Assembly: GCA_036269135.1 (NCBI GenBank)
Contig: DATASQ010000033.1
Location: forward strand, 101,697 to 165,696
Reading direction: 5' to 3'
DNA from: Palsa-343 sp036269135
Lineage (GTDB): Bacteria > Acidobacteriota > Terriglobia > Terriglobales > Acidobacteriaceae
Length of the DNA stretch: 64,000 bases
The position numbers and the translations under genes are program-made. Positions 1 through 9,115 of the stretch are shown piece by piece; positions within the stretch are counted from its first letter, which is position 1, and each line of letters opens with the position of its first letter. Under the pieces are notes generated by a model. That model saw only the letters and a program-made list of their open reading frames with translations. It was not told the origin of the DNA and ran no database searches.

Positions 1-349
1 GTCGTCATTTACGTGATCGCAATCCCGCTGGTCTTTGTCAGTACCCAGACAGGCCGTCGCAGGCAGTCTGGGTTCGCGAAGACCCCGATGCATTGTCGGA
101 GCACAGATATATCCTGAGCATCGCTTATTCCGGCAATGGTGTCGGCAGGCCCTGGGTGAGCGAACCCTTTGGACGTACAGCCGCCATGCCCTCCAAGTGG
201 CCACGCCCAGGGGATGCCTTCAAGAGCACGCAATGCCCGTCAGACGTCGACGTGACATTCCTGGACCGTAGCTGACTCGCATCGGGATTCAACGAGTGGA
301 CTGGCGATGATCCACTCGTGAAGAACGCAGGTTGGTCCGAAGCGGTTTC
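1..349. other. Left-edge stretch without a supported gene
   Basis: No convincing gene is seen. The first ~45 bases read on the plus strand as a hydrophobic segment (VVIYVIAIPLVFVS) that resembles part of a TMEM175/DUF1211 channel, and then the frame degenerates. It could be the 3' remnant of a gene starting left of the window, which would match the second TMEM175 gene near 16 kb. The match is short and weak. Confidence 0.2.
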
Positions 350-979
350 TTAGCTCATGCTCAGGATTCCACGGCGCATCGCGATGAGCACCGCATCAAG
401 GCGGTCGTTTGCGCCCAGCTTCGAGAGAATGTTTCTCATGTGTCCTTTGACGGTGTCCTCCGATATATTCAGCGTGTCGGCAACGCACTTGTTTGACCGG
501 CCGCCGGCAATGGTCTGGAGCACCTCGACCTCTCGAGGAGACAGCTCATCGGAGCTGAAATACTTCGTCATTTCCGATGCAACTTCTTGCGGGACGCACC
601 GCTGACCCTCATGAACGCGCCGAATGGTCTGAATGAGCTCTTTTCGCAGCATTGTTTTAAGCAGGTATCCCACGGCGCCGGCCCTGAATGCGCGAGTCGC
701 CTGAAAATCACCCTGGTAGGTTGTCAGGACCACGCACCGCGCTCGCGGATACATTCCGCAGATAGTCCGGATCGCTTCCACTCCATCGACGACGGGCATT
801 TTGAGATCGATGAGGGCTACATCGGGCTTATGCTTGCGAAAAGCCTCGATCGCTTCTGAGCCATTGGTAGCCTCGGCGATCAACTCAATGCCTGGAGTTG
901 AATCGATGGTGCGAGCGACTCCGTCGAGAATAAGGGGGTGGTCGTCCGCGCAGAGTACTCGGATCGATGCTGTATCCAT
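350..979 (-). CDS. NarL/FixJ-type response regulator
   Basis: Two-component response regulator of 209 residues. An N-terminal receiver carries the acidic pair (ADDHP), phosphoacceptor Asp58 in LIDLKMP, the Thr region (VLTTY) and the conserved Lys (GYLLK). A C-terminal LuxR helix-turn-helix follows (LSPREVEVLQ to KGHMRNILSKL). The ATG at 979 is preceded by AAAGGAG at good spacing; an upstream in-frame start at 1060 has no comparable site. The likely partner is the HisKA_3 sensor kinase at 2756-5848, because this kinase class pairs with NarL-type regulators, but that gene is on the other strand and the pairing is inferred. A decayed paralogue lies at 19398-20069. Confidence 0.9.
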   Translation of the reverse strand: MDTASIRVLCADDHPLILDGVARTIDSTPGIELIAEATNGSEAIEAFRKHKPDVALIDLKMPVVDGVEAIRTICGMYPRARCVVLTTYQGDFQATRAFRAGAVGYLLKTMLRKELIQTIRRVHEGQRCVPQEVASEMTKYFSSDELSPREVEVLQTIAGGRSNKCVADTLNISEDTVKGHMRNILSKLGANDRLDAVLIAMRRGILSMS

Positions 980-1043
980 TGGAATCGCTCCTTTGATTCC
1001 GGACAAACTGATGAGAAATGGAAGGCCCGACAGGTTCAGGGGA

Positions 1044-1081
1044 GGTGGCCTGTCGGCCACCGTGGACCTAAATTACCACGG
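1044..1081. promoter_or_regulatory. Two inverted repeats between divergent genes
   Basis: GGTGGCC-TGTC-GGCCACC (1044-1061) is a perfect 7-bp hairpin. It overlaps a second inverted repeat, CCGTGG-N10-CCACGG (1060-1081). Both lie 65-100 bases upstream of the response regulator start, in the gap shared with the rightward hydrolase gene. They could be an operator or a leader hairpin; function is not known. Confidence 0.3.
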
Positions 1082-1344
1082 AACGCCGCAATCCGAACGA
1101 CACCTTAGGGGGGGCCCGCAGGATTTCTGTGGTCGTGGTCTTCCCATGTCCTTCCTGTGCTGCGCAATATTTCCCGACGCGTCTGGATCCGATTCGGCAT
1201 TGCCGACCATGACACTAAAGTGCTGTCAGGTCGCAAGCACAACGGAGCTTTTGCGAGATCGGAAGTGGCCATACGTTGTGTTCAGGATGCACGTGGCGGG
1301 CGCGAGGCCCGAAACGAGCTGCCGCATCAACCGGAGGATAAAAC

Positions 1345-2025
1345 ATGACCAAAAACGTCGTACTCGTACACGGCGCATGGGCTGACGGTTCCAGCTGGAG
1401 CAAGATCATTCCAATCCTGCAGTCAGCAGGGCTGCATGTAGCCAGCGCGCAACATCCGCTGTCCTCGCTTGAGGAGGACGTAGCCGCGACCAATCGCATT
1501 GTGAATGCACAGGACGGTCCAGTTCTCCTCGTCGGCCATTCCTATGGCGGTGCCATCATTACGGTGGCCGGCGAAAACTCAAAGGTTGCGGGTATGGTTT
1601 ACGTTGCCGCATTTGCCCCGGATAAAGACGAAACCTTAGCCGGCATGGCTCAGCCATACGGACCCACCCCCGCCTTTTCGGAACTCCAGCCGATCGATGA
1701 CGGCTTTCTGCTTCTTACGCGCAAGGGGGTGAAGGAGTGCTTTGCGCAGGACCTCACCCCGGAAGAGCAGGAAATGCTGGTAGTGACGCAGGGGGCCACC
1801 CAGAGCGCGATCCTCGGAACTCCGATTCCGTCGGCGGCCTGGCATGAGAAGCCGAGCTGGTTTGTCGTGGCGGAGAACGACCGCACAATTTCGCCCGAAC
1901 AGGAACGGGTGACGGCGAAACGCATGGGGGCGAAAGTGCTGGCTCTCCCGACCAGCCACGTTGCGATGCTGGCGAAGCCGAAAGAGGTCGCGCAGTTCAT
2001 CATCGAAGCGGCAGAGTCACACTGA
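1345..2025 (+). CDS. Alpha/beta hydrolase (cytoplasmic)
   Basis: Alpha/beta hydrolase-fold protein of 226 residues with no signal peptide. The N-terminal LVHGAWADGSSW is the oxyanion-hole region, GHSYGG gives the nucleophile Ser66, the acid is probably in the AENDRTISP loop, and the His is in PTSHVAML. GGAGG precedes the ATG. This is the salicylate-esterase/hydroxynitrile-lyase-like subgroup annotated simply as alpha/beta hydrolase; the substrate cannot be told. It is a close paralogue of the secreted version at 8312-9115, sharing long identical stretches such as LVHGAWADGSSWSK, so one copy probably arose by duplication. It is transcribed divergently from the response regulator. Confidence 0.85.
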   Translation: MTKNVVLVHGAWADGSSWSKIIPILQSAGLHVASAQHPLSSLEEDVAATNRIVNAQDGPVLLVGHSYGGAIITVAGENSKVAGMVYVAAFAPDKDETLAGMAQPYGPTPAFSELQPIDDGFLLLTRKGVKECFAQDLTPEEQEMLVVTQGATQSAILGTPIPSAAWHEKPSWFVVAENDRTISPEQERVTAKRMGAKVLALPTSHVAMLAKPKEVAQFIIEAAESH

Positions 2026-2144
2026 AAACTGGCCCGGCGTTCCGGCTGAGCTGTGCACGCCGGGCACAGCTATCGAGAGCCGGAGCCTGCTGAAGTTGGC
2101 TCCGGGAACAGTTGTCCGGTCACGAGCGATCGGCAAGAAAATTC

Positions 2145-2693
2145 ATGGGAACTCTCAGGATCTCGAGCACCGGCATGCAGAACCACACTTCACGGTTTGC
2201 CGCCGCAGTCATGATCGCCACTGGTGCCGCCGCAATTGCGCTGCCATTTTTCGCGGGTATCGGCCTTTCAATTGCCGTTGGGATTCTGATGATCGTTACA
2301 GGCATCGCGTACGAATCTGTAGCGATCAGTACCCGCGGAACCGGCGTGATGCTGTGGCGACTCCTGGTGGGTATCGCGTTTTTAGCGTCGGGACTTTACC
2401 TGGTGATCCATCCGGCGCTCGGACTGCTCTCGCTCACACTGGCGCTCGCGATTCTCTTTGCGATCGAAGGCGCCGGAGAGCTCGCCGCGTATTTTTCGGT
2501 CAGGAGCTTTCGCGGATCGACGTGGCTCCTGCTTAACGCCCTGGTAACGCTCTGGTTGGGATTCATGATCTGGCGAGGCTGGCCCATCAGTTCGACGTGG
2601 GCTGCGGGTACAATTCTCGGCGTCGATCTGATCACCAGCGGCGCGGCATTCCTGACGTTTTCACCTGTGAACCGCTTTGCACCGGCGGTCTGA
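2145..2693 (+). CDS. HdeD-family (DUF308) membrane protein
   Basis: Integral membrane protein of about 182 residues with six hydrophobic segments in three pairs, the DUF308 pattern of HdeD, linked in enterobacteria to acid resistance. Typical elements are GILMIVTGIAYE, LLSLTLALAILFAIEGAGEL and the glycine-rich last segment near GVDLITSGAAF. The start is uncertain: the ATG at 2145 is used, but a TTG at 2112 and an ATG at 2175 are in frame and none has a strong ribosome site. It sits between a hydrolase and the sensor kinase on the same strand. A role in envelope stress is inferred only from the family. Confidence 0.75.
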   Translation: MGTLRISSTGMQNHTSRFAAAVMIATGAAAIALPFFAGIGLSIAVGILMIVTGIAYESVAISTRGTGVMLWRLLVGIAFLASGLYLVIHPALGLLSLTLALAILFAIEGAGELAAYFSVRSFRGSTWLLLNALVTLWLGFMIWRGWPISSTWAAGTILGVDLITSGAAFLTFSPVNRFAPAV

Positions 2694-2755
2694 GGTTATA
2701 ATCCCGGACACTGGTCCACCAGCGAAACTGGTCTCGTCATTACAAGGAAAGTGAT

Positions 2756-5700
2756 TTGCTGCAGCATCGTTTTCACGCCTTGCGCCGATGCGTCAGGAGC
2801 GCCCGCGCTCCAGGCCTGGCGACAGCCTGTATGTTGCTCGTTTCCGTCGCGCCACTACGGAGCCAGACGCTTCCCCTCAGTCTTGCCCAGTTGGATCATG
2901 CGTCGTGGAATACCCGGCAGGGAGCGCCTCGCGGCATCAAGCGTATCCAGCAGGATCCCGACGGTACGCTCTGGCTGGGCACCGATGCCGGCCTCTACAA
3001 CTTCGATGGAATCCACTTCAGCCTTTTTCAGCCTGCCGCCTCGGATCGGCCTCTCCCCGGCACCGTGATTCGATGCTTGTACGTTTCAGACTCGGGAACA
3101 CTTTGGGCTGGTTTCGGTCTTGGAGGAATAGCGGAGATCCGGCATCACAAAGTGATCCGAGTGTACGGAGAAAGCGAACGGCTTCCGAGAGCAGAAGTAT
3201 CGCAGGTCCTTGAGTCGCCGGATCACACGATCTTAGCCATTGTTCGACAGCAGCTTTTTCGGCTTCGTTCCGGCGTATGGACTCAATTCGAGAATAGTGC
3301 CGCGCTGAACAGCGAGGACGTTCGCCAGGCATTCTACGATCGTTCCGGGGTGTTGTGGGTAGCAACGCTGCAGTCCGTTTGGTGTCTTCCCCCGAACCAG
3401 GACACCTTTCAGAAAACACGCGAGAAAGGAGGCTTCGTCGCGCACTTCGCACAGGCGCCGGATGGCGGCATCTGGATGTTCACGTTCCACCCCAGCCCCG
3501 AGCCAGCTTCGATTCGGCGCCTGCAGGTGGGAAGGTTCGCCCACAGTCCGGTATCCTCCATTTCCGGTAAGTTTAGTGACATGCTGGTCGACAGCCAGCA
3601 GTTTTTTTGGCTCGCCACATTGAACGGCGTCACCAGAAACAGGTTGTACCCGTTGCCCGATTCGGCGAGTTCCACAAGCTCAGCCAGGACAGCAGGACGC
3701 GATTCGTTCACTCACGTGGACGGTTTAACTTCAGACGCAACATTCTCCATTTTGAGCGATCGATTTGGCGACATATGGGTAGGAACGGCGACTGGCCTGG
3801 ACCGTTTCCGCAAACCCATTCTGGTCCCTCACCCCAGTAAGCAGATCTCCGTTGAACAACACATCGCGTTGACCATTTGCCCTTCAGGGCAGATATGGGT
3901 GGCCAGCGAGGAATCTCGACTAACCGAGATCAATGATCGCGGATTCAGCCAGACCGGGCCGCCGCTCAGTCCGCAGTTCGCCTATTGCGATCCCCATAAT
4001 GTCGTGTGGATTAGTGACCTGAGCGGTCTGCGACGTTATGGCGACGGCCAGGACAAGCTAATTGGGCCTCCTCCGAGAATTCCGCCGTTTGCCCTGCGCC
4101 AGGTCGTCGGCGCTGAGGGTCATCTGTTTGTATCCATATCGAGAAATGGATTGTGGCAATACACCGGAGTCTGGTCCCGAATCGAAGTGCACGGTTTCCC
4201 CGATATAACGCCGATTGTGATGTTCGAGAGCGCCCGCCACCAGCTTTGGGCGGGTTTTGTCGATGGCCGGGTCGGTGTGATCGAGAGCAACTCCTCCGGC
4301 CAGACATTTAGTCTTGCCGATACCGGACTTTCAGGGGAAGTTACGGCACTTGCCGGTACGAGTTTCGGCATGATGGCGGCACGAACGAACGGCCTGGCTA
4401 TCCTTCAGCATGGAACATTCCAAAAGCTTTTGTTTGACGCGCCCGCGGATGCCGTCGGTGTCTCGGGAATCCTCCAGGATACACACAATGATCTTTGGCT
4501 CAACTCCGTCAACGGCATCATCAGGGTCGCGGGCTCGGAGATCGAAAAAGCTCTGGCCGAGCCGGCTCATCGAATAGAAGCAGTACGCTTCCATGATGCC
4601 GGCATCACCGGACCCGCGCCAACTATCTTTGGAATTCCAACCGCCGCGAGAGGAGCCGATGGGAGATTCTGGTTCGTCAACTCGAACACCGTTGTATCCG
4701 TTGATCCCGAAGCCTCTCGCAATTCCGAGCAATTGCCGATTCTCCAGTCCCCGGCGCTCACGGTGGATGGGAACCCGATGGCTGCGAACCACGCCATAGC
4801 GCACGGCGGCCACACGATCCGAATCGGATATCTCGGAGTTTACCTTCCGGCGCCCGACGATGTCCGCTATCGCGCCAGACTGGAGGGTCTCGACAGTGAC
4901 TGGCAGGACATGGCATCTCGCCCGGAGGCCGTATTCACGAACCTCCGTCCGGGATCGTACCGATTCCATGTGGAGGCTTCGAACGATGGGCAGACCTGGA
5001 CGCCCGATGATGACTCTTTGGCCTTTGAGCTTCTTCCGTCGTTCTATCAAACTCGCGAGTTCCTGGTGCTTTGCATCTTCGTTGCGGCCGGAATCGTCTG
5101 GTTCGGTTTGCAGTTCCGAGTCCGCCAGATCACCCGCGCTATAAGAGCGCGAGCAGAGGAGCGAGCGGATGAACGCGTTCGCATAGCGCGCGACCTGCAT
5201 GACACGCTTCTGCAGGGCGTTCAGGGACTTATGCTGCGGTTCAACGTCGTCGCGGAAAGCCTTCCTCGTGAGAGTAAGACCCGCGCAATGCTCGATGGCG
5301 CCCTGGACAGCGCGGATCAGATCATCGTCGAAGGGCGCGATCGCGTGGCTCAACTACGCGCGGATGGTGGAGGAATCGATTCCTCGCGAACTGTATCGGA
5401 GGATCTTCTCGCACTCGGCTTGAGCCTCAACCCGCATCACGCAGTGGCCTTCTCTGTAAAGACGCTCGGCAATGTCACTGCATTCCATCCGAACGCATTC
5501 GCGGATATTTACGATATCGCCCGTGAGGCGCTGATCAATGCTTTTCGGCATTCTCAGGCTACGGTCATTGAAATTGAGCTATCGTTCGACCCAAAGGTCT
5601 TTTCACTGATATGCAGGGACAACGGCCGGGGTATTGAAAGCCGGATACTGGCGGAGGGCCGCAAAGACAATCACTGGGGCCTCGTCGGCATGAGAGAACG

Positions 5701-5848
5701 CGCGCACAAGCTCGGGGCCAACCTTGAAATCCGCAGTCAGCAGGGGAGCGGCACCGAGGTGATCCTGACGCTGGCCGCACGCTATGCCTATCAGCTGCGG
5801 CCAGGTCCTCTCAGCAAAGCGATGCGGGCACTGTTTGGAAGGAGATGA
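2756..5848 (+). CDS. Beta-propeller sensor histidine kinase (HisKA_3)
   Basis: Sensor kinase of 1030 residues. A signal peptide (about 1-36) is followed by a long periplasmic two-component-regulator propeller (repeats such as DGTLWLGTDAGLYNFDG and FGDIWVGTATGLDRFR), a Y_Y_Y domain (about 690-757), one membrane helix (about 769-787) and a cytoplasmic kinase. The dimerisation helix RIARDLHDTLLQG carries the phosphorylated His near 815; the ATPase has the N box (ALINAFRHSQA), DNGRG and GLVGMRERA. The TTG start is preceded by AAGGAAA. Such propellers in Acidobacteriota and Bacteroidota usually sense glycans or related ligands; the ligand here is unknown. No receiver is fused, so it probably signals to a separate NarL-type regulator such as the one at 350-979. 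Confidence 0.9.
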   Translation: MLQHRFHALRRCVRSARAPGLATACMLLVSVAPLRSQTLPLSLAQLDHASWNTRQGAPRGIKRIQQDPDGTLWLGTDAGLYNFDGIHFSLFQPAASDRPLPGTVIRCLYVSDSGTLWAGFGLGGIAEIRHHKVIRVYGESERLPRAEVSQVLESPDHTILAIVRQQLFRLRSGVWTQFENSAALNSEDVRQAFYDRSGVLWVATLQSVWCLPPNQDTFQKTREKGGFVAHFAQAPDGGIWMFTFHPSPEPASIRRLQVGRFAHSPVSSISGKFSDMLVDSQQFFWLATLNGVTRNRLYPLPDSASSTSSARTAGRDSFTHVDGLTSDATFSILSDRFGDIWVGTATGLDRFRKPILVPHPSKQISVEQHIALTICPSGQIWVASEESRLTEINDRGFSQTGPPLSPQFAYCDPHNVVWISDLSGLRRYGDGQDKLIGPPPRIPPFALRQVVGAEGHLFVSISRNGLWQYTGVWSRIEVHGFPDITPIVMFESARHQLWAGFVDGRVGVIESNSSGQTFSLADTGLSGEVTALAGTSFGMMAARTNGLAILQHGTFQKLLFDAPADAVGVSGILQDTHNDLWLNSVNGIIRVAGSEIEKALAEPAHRIEAVRFHDAGITGPAPTIFGIPTAARGADGRFWFVNSNTVVSVDPEASRNSEQLPILQSPALTVDGNPMAANHAIAHGGHTIRIGYLGVYLPAPDDVRYRARLEGLDSDWQDMASRPEAVFTNLRPGSYRFHVEASNDGQTWTPDDDSLAFELLPSFYQTREFLVLCIFVAAGIVWFGLQFRVRQITRAIRARAEERADERVRIARDLHDTLLQGVQGLMLRFNVVAESLPRESKTRAMLDGALDSADQIIVEGRDRVAQLRADGGGIDSSRTVSEDLLALGLSLNPHHAVAFSVKTLGNVTAFHPNAFADIYDIAREALINAFRHSQATVIEIELSFDPKVFSLICRDNGRGIESRILAEGRKDNHWGLVGMRERAHKLGANLEIRSQQGSGTEVILTLAARYAYQLRPGPLSKAMRALFGRR

Positions 5849-5899
5849 CCGAGGTCTTCGCGAACCCTCTCCGTCACCGGCTGATCCGCTGCGGCCTTC

Positions 5900-7147
5900 C
5901 TACCGCATCCCTCCGTCTCGGTAATCGGGGGTCATCACATAGGCCGGTACGGCACGCTGCTCCTTGGTCACATGGAGACCCAACGAGCTAAGAGCGGCGT
6001 TTGGCGTTTTCCCCTGAAGCTGCACCTCGGCATCGTAACGGCCTTCGATGCCGCTCTCGTTCAACACAGGCTTATCGAGGTGGCTCTCCAGCGCGATTGC
6101 AATGTCGTCCAGGGAGGAGTTGACGATATGCAGCGTGTCGCCACTAACGAAAGCAAAGCTTGGGGTATGCGGGGCGGCCGTCGGCTGGAGCAGGTTCCTC
6201 GCGGAGGGACCCGCCGACAGGACGTAAGCTTCCTCGACTATGTCTCTCTCCCGAATATCCATTCTGAGCGCGTGGCACACAGCCGCTTTCAGCAGCGGAG
6301 CCGCCGCGTGTTCAGCAATTCCATCCAGCCAAAGCACCAGATCGTAGCGATCCTGCGGCAGCGGCTGCTCATGCGTGAATCGTCCGAAGGGAACCCCGTA
6401 TGCGATTCGCAGCAGCGTAGGGATGTCGAGGCCCCGATAAGCTACGTTCCCGCTTGAGTCGTGAACCATGCTTCCGGCCTGCCCAGGGTTTGAGCGGGCG
6501 ATCGACAACTCAAACACTCTCCTGCTCGCGTCTGGATTCAGGGTGTCAGCGCTGTCCGACGTCTCAACAGGAACTCGCGTCGGGAACGATTTGCGATCTG
6601 TCGCGGGAGTTGGAACGCTTGATGCCGCCGCGCCTTGAAGAACGGCTCCCTTTTTGACGCTCCTGCTGGCAAATTCCATTAAGACTTTTGCATTCAGTTG
6701 CTCCGGCGACGTAATCGCAGCGATCCTGCCGGCACCGTCAATCACGATGGTGGCGGGGCGTGCTTCTACCCCGAACCTCCTGAGAGTGGCCCCCTTTTCG
6801 TCAAGGCCGATCCAGCCCGAGATCTTCCTCCGCTTCAGAAAAGCCTGGACCACCTTCGGGTCTTCGTCATCGACTGAGATGAATATCACCCGGCCGGGAT
6901 CGACGGACGCTTGAAGTTCGTTCAGCCGTGGAATGGAAGCAATGCACGCAGCACACCACGTTGCCCAAAATTCCAGGACTACTGCCTTGCCGCGAAGCGA
7001 GGAGCCATCAACACGTACGTTCGGCGGGGCCTGCAGCAGTGCATCAAAGTGTAATGGCGGCGCGAGCGCGCCCGCTTTAGGTAGCGCCCACGCCGGCGCC
7101 GCCAGACAAAGAGCGATACCGCAAGCAATTCGGCGCCACGTCTTCAT
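5900..7147 (-). CDS. TlpA-like thioredoxin domain fused to TIGR03435 domain
   Basis: Exported two-domain protein of 415 residues. The signal peptide is residues 1-21. A thioredoxin fold of the TlpA/ResA type follows, with the redox pair Cys65/Cys68 in WATWCAACIASIP and the cis-Pro region EARPATIVID. The C-terminal half is the soil-associated TIGR03435 domain (FELSIARSNPGQ, LLRIAYGVP, LTV-type tail), expanded in Acidobacteriota with no known function. The start at 7147 (MKTWRR) is chosen because it begins the signal peptide and has AGGA upstream. The open frame continues upstream and encodes the lost C-terminus of the neighbouring flavoprotein (VKRIASA), so the two genes are run together by a frameshift. 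Redox partnership with that flavoprotein is possible but unproven. Confidence 0.8.
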   Translation of the reverse strand: MKTWRRIACGIALCLAAPAWALPKAGALAPPLHFDALLQAPPNVRVDGSSLRGKAVVLEFWATWCAACIASIPRLNELQASVDPGRVIFISVDDEDPKVVQAFLKRRKISGWIGLDEKGATLRRFGVEARPATIVIDGAGRIAAITSPEQLNAKVLMEFASRSVKKGAVLQGAAASSVPTPATDRKSFPTRVPVETSDSADTLNPDASRRVFELSIARSNPGQAGSMVHDSSGNVAYRGLDIPTLLRIAYGVPFGRFTHEQPLPQDRYDLVLWLDGIAEHAAAPLLKAAVCHALRMDIRERDIVEEAYVLSAGPSARNLLQPTAAPHTPSFAFVSGDTLHIVNSSLDDIAIALESHLDKPVLNESGIEGRYDAEVQLQGKTPNAALSSLGLHVTKEQRAVPAYVMTPDYRDGGMR

Positions 7148-8214
7148 ATCTTTACGATCCTGAGCGCCGAAAGGGGCCGTTGAGGTGCGATGGACTTCAA
7201 TCATGACGGCAGCGCCCCCGCCCGCAGCGGAAGCAATTCGCTTGACAGATCCAGAGCGCACGTCGCCGATGGCGAAAACCCTACCAGGTTCGTCGCGAAT
7301 TGCGATCGGCCTGCGTCACCGGTCAAGACAAAGCCGCTCTCTTCGAGGTTTACTGTACCTGTCAACCAATCTGTGTTCGGGTCCGACCCAATCATGGAGA
7401 AGATTGCGCCCACAGCATACGTTCGGGTGCGGAGCGTACGGCTGTACAGTATCGTTGCCGTGCTTAGCTGTCCGTCGTCAGCTATGTGAAACAGTTCAGC
7501 ACCCACATGTATCGTAACTCTGGGAGACGCGGAGAGGCGCCGCAGAAGATAGGCCGACATAGTCGCGTGCACAGAGGCAGAGCGTACGACGAGATGGACC
7601 TGAGAAGCGTGACTTAGCAGATGGAGCGCCGCCTGCCCCGCCGAATTTCCACCACCGACGATGATCACTTGCTTGTTGGCGCATTCCGCCGCCTCATGCG
7701 GAGTTGCGGTGTGGTGCACGTTCCGAAGCTCGCCGAGCTCCTGGCCCCTGACGTGCAATTTCCGATAGCGTGAGCTTGTTGCGATCACAACCGCCCTTAA
7801 GCCCAGCGACTTCCCATCCGCGAGCTGGAGAATCTTCAACTTCGCCGACAACTCAAGACGGTTGGCATAGCGGGAAATCTCGAAGCGTGCGCCAAATTTC
7901 TGTGCCTGAGCCTCAGCTCTCAAGGCCAGGTCCCGTCCGGTGATTCCTGTTGGAAAGCCCAGGTAGTTTTCGATATTGGAACTCGCTCCGGCTTGGCCCC
8001 CTGGAGTATTTCCTTCGATGACAACCGTTCGTAATCCCTCGGAAGCCGCGTACACTGCGGCGGCAAGCCCCGCCGGGCCAGCTCCTACGATTGCAACGTC
8101 AAACATGTCACCAGGTGTGACCACCTTGCCGATTCTGGACTCGGGTTGAGACCCCGTGGCATTGAGGAAATGCGTACTTGGGGACTGTGTTCGTTGTATA
8201 TCATCCGTAAGCAT
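7148..8214 (-). pseudogene. Thioredoxin-reductase-like flavoprotein, C-terminus frameshifted
   Basis: FAD/NAD(P) oxidoreductase of the thioredoxin reductase fold: FAD motif VGAGPAGLAAAVYAASEG, GGQAG, then NADPH motif VGGGNSAGQAA. The redox CxxC expected just before the NADPH domain is absent, as in the cNMP-linked paralogue at 10158-11897. Near 7290 the frame is lost: the annotated frame ends in unrelated sequence at 7201, while the conserved FAIGDVR-SGSVKRIASA end continues in another frame that runs without a stop into the TlpA-like gene. One missing base explains it. The start at 8214 has GAGGAG. It is either a sequencing error or a real pseudogene; without the C-terminal FAD contact it would probably not fold. 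Confidence 0.75.
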
Positions 8215-8311
8215 GCGGGTCTCCTCTCCTGAAGCACGTCAACGCATCGCTGGAGATGAGCTGGATTGCCCGCACACTATGCGGACAATCCAGGCTCACG
8301 CAGTGCGCAAA

Positions 8312-9115
8312 TTATTGGCCCGAGTCATGGCCGCCCCCGATTGTAGCGGCTGCCTCAGCGATAAAATTGGCGACCTCCTTCGGCTTTGCAAGCATCGCGA
8401 CATGGCTCGTCGGGAGCACCAGGATCTTTGCGCCCATCCGCTTGGCAGCAAATCTTTCATAGTCCGGGTTGATGGTGCGATCGTTGGCAGCGACCACATA
8501 CCAGCTCGGCTTACTGTGCCAGGCAGCATTCATAATTGGTGCTCCAAAAACTGAAAGCGAGGTTGGTCCCTGCGTAACAACCAGAATGCGTTTCTCCTGC
8601 GGCGTGAGGTCCTGAGCAAAGTCGTCCATCACTCCCTTAGGCGTGAGCACGAGGAAGTTATTTTCGATGGGACGGATTTCGCCAGCTGCCGGCATCGCGG
8701 GGAAGTTTTTCGCCGTGGTCGCCAGCGTCTCACCGGTGTCAGGACCAAACGCAGCTACGTATACCAGTCCTGCGACTTTCGGATTGTTGCCCGCTTCGGT
8801 GATGATGGCCCCACCATAAGAGTGGCCTACCAGAAGGACTGGGCCATCCTGGGCGTCGATGGCCCGATTGGTGGCGGCGACGTCGTCGGCAAAACTGGAC
8901 AGCGGATTCTGAACGGCCGTGAGGTGTAGCCCTTTGGCCTGGAGAAGCGGGATGACTTTCGACCAGCTGGACCCGTCGGCCCACGCGCCATGGACGAGAA
9001 CTACGTTCCTGACCGGGCCGCTCGGGGCCTGGGCCATGCATTGTATGGACGGCAGGATGAAGGGTACAAACAGGAGAAACTTCAGAACAGCCTGGACAGA
9101 TTTGCGGAGTCGCAT
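8312..9115 (-). CDS. Secreted alpha/beta hydrolase
   Basis: Alpha/beta hydrolase of 267 residues with an N-terminal signal peptide (MRLRKSVQAVLKF through SIQCMAQA) followed by the same fold as 1345-2025: LVHGAWADGSSW, nucleophile Ser in GHSYGG, and His in PTSHVAML. The start at 9115 has AAAGGAAGG and gives a clean signal peptide; the longer in-frame extension to 9289 adds an implausible leader. Apart from the leader the two hydrolases are alike over their whole length, so this looks like a duplicated gene retargeted outside the cytoplasm. The substrate is unknown. It lies directly upstream of the flavoprotein gene on the same strand. Confidence 0.85.
   Translation of the reverse strand: MRLRKSVQAVLKFLLFVPFILPSIQCMAQAPSGPVRNVVLVHGAWADGSSWSKVIPLLQAKGLHLTAVQNPLSSFADDVAATNRAIDAQDGPVLLVGHSYGGAIITEAGNNPKVAGLVYVAAFGPDTGETLATTAKNFPAMPAAGEIRPIENNFLVLTPKGVMDDFAQDLTPQEKRILVVTQGPTSLSVFGAPIMNAAWHSKPSWYVVAANDRTINPDYERFAAKRMGAKILVLPTSHVAMLAKPKEVANFIAEAAATIGGGHDSGQ

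Noticed and set aside
4331..5353. 340-codon open frame opposite the sensor kinase
   Set aside because: Antisense shadow without motifs.
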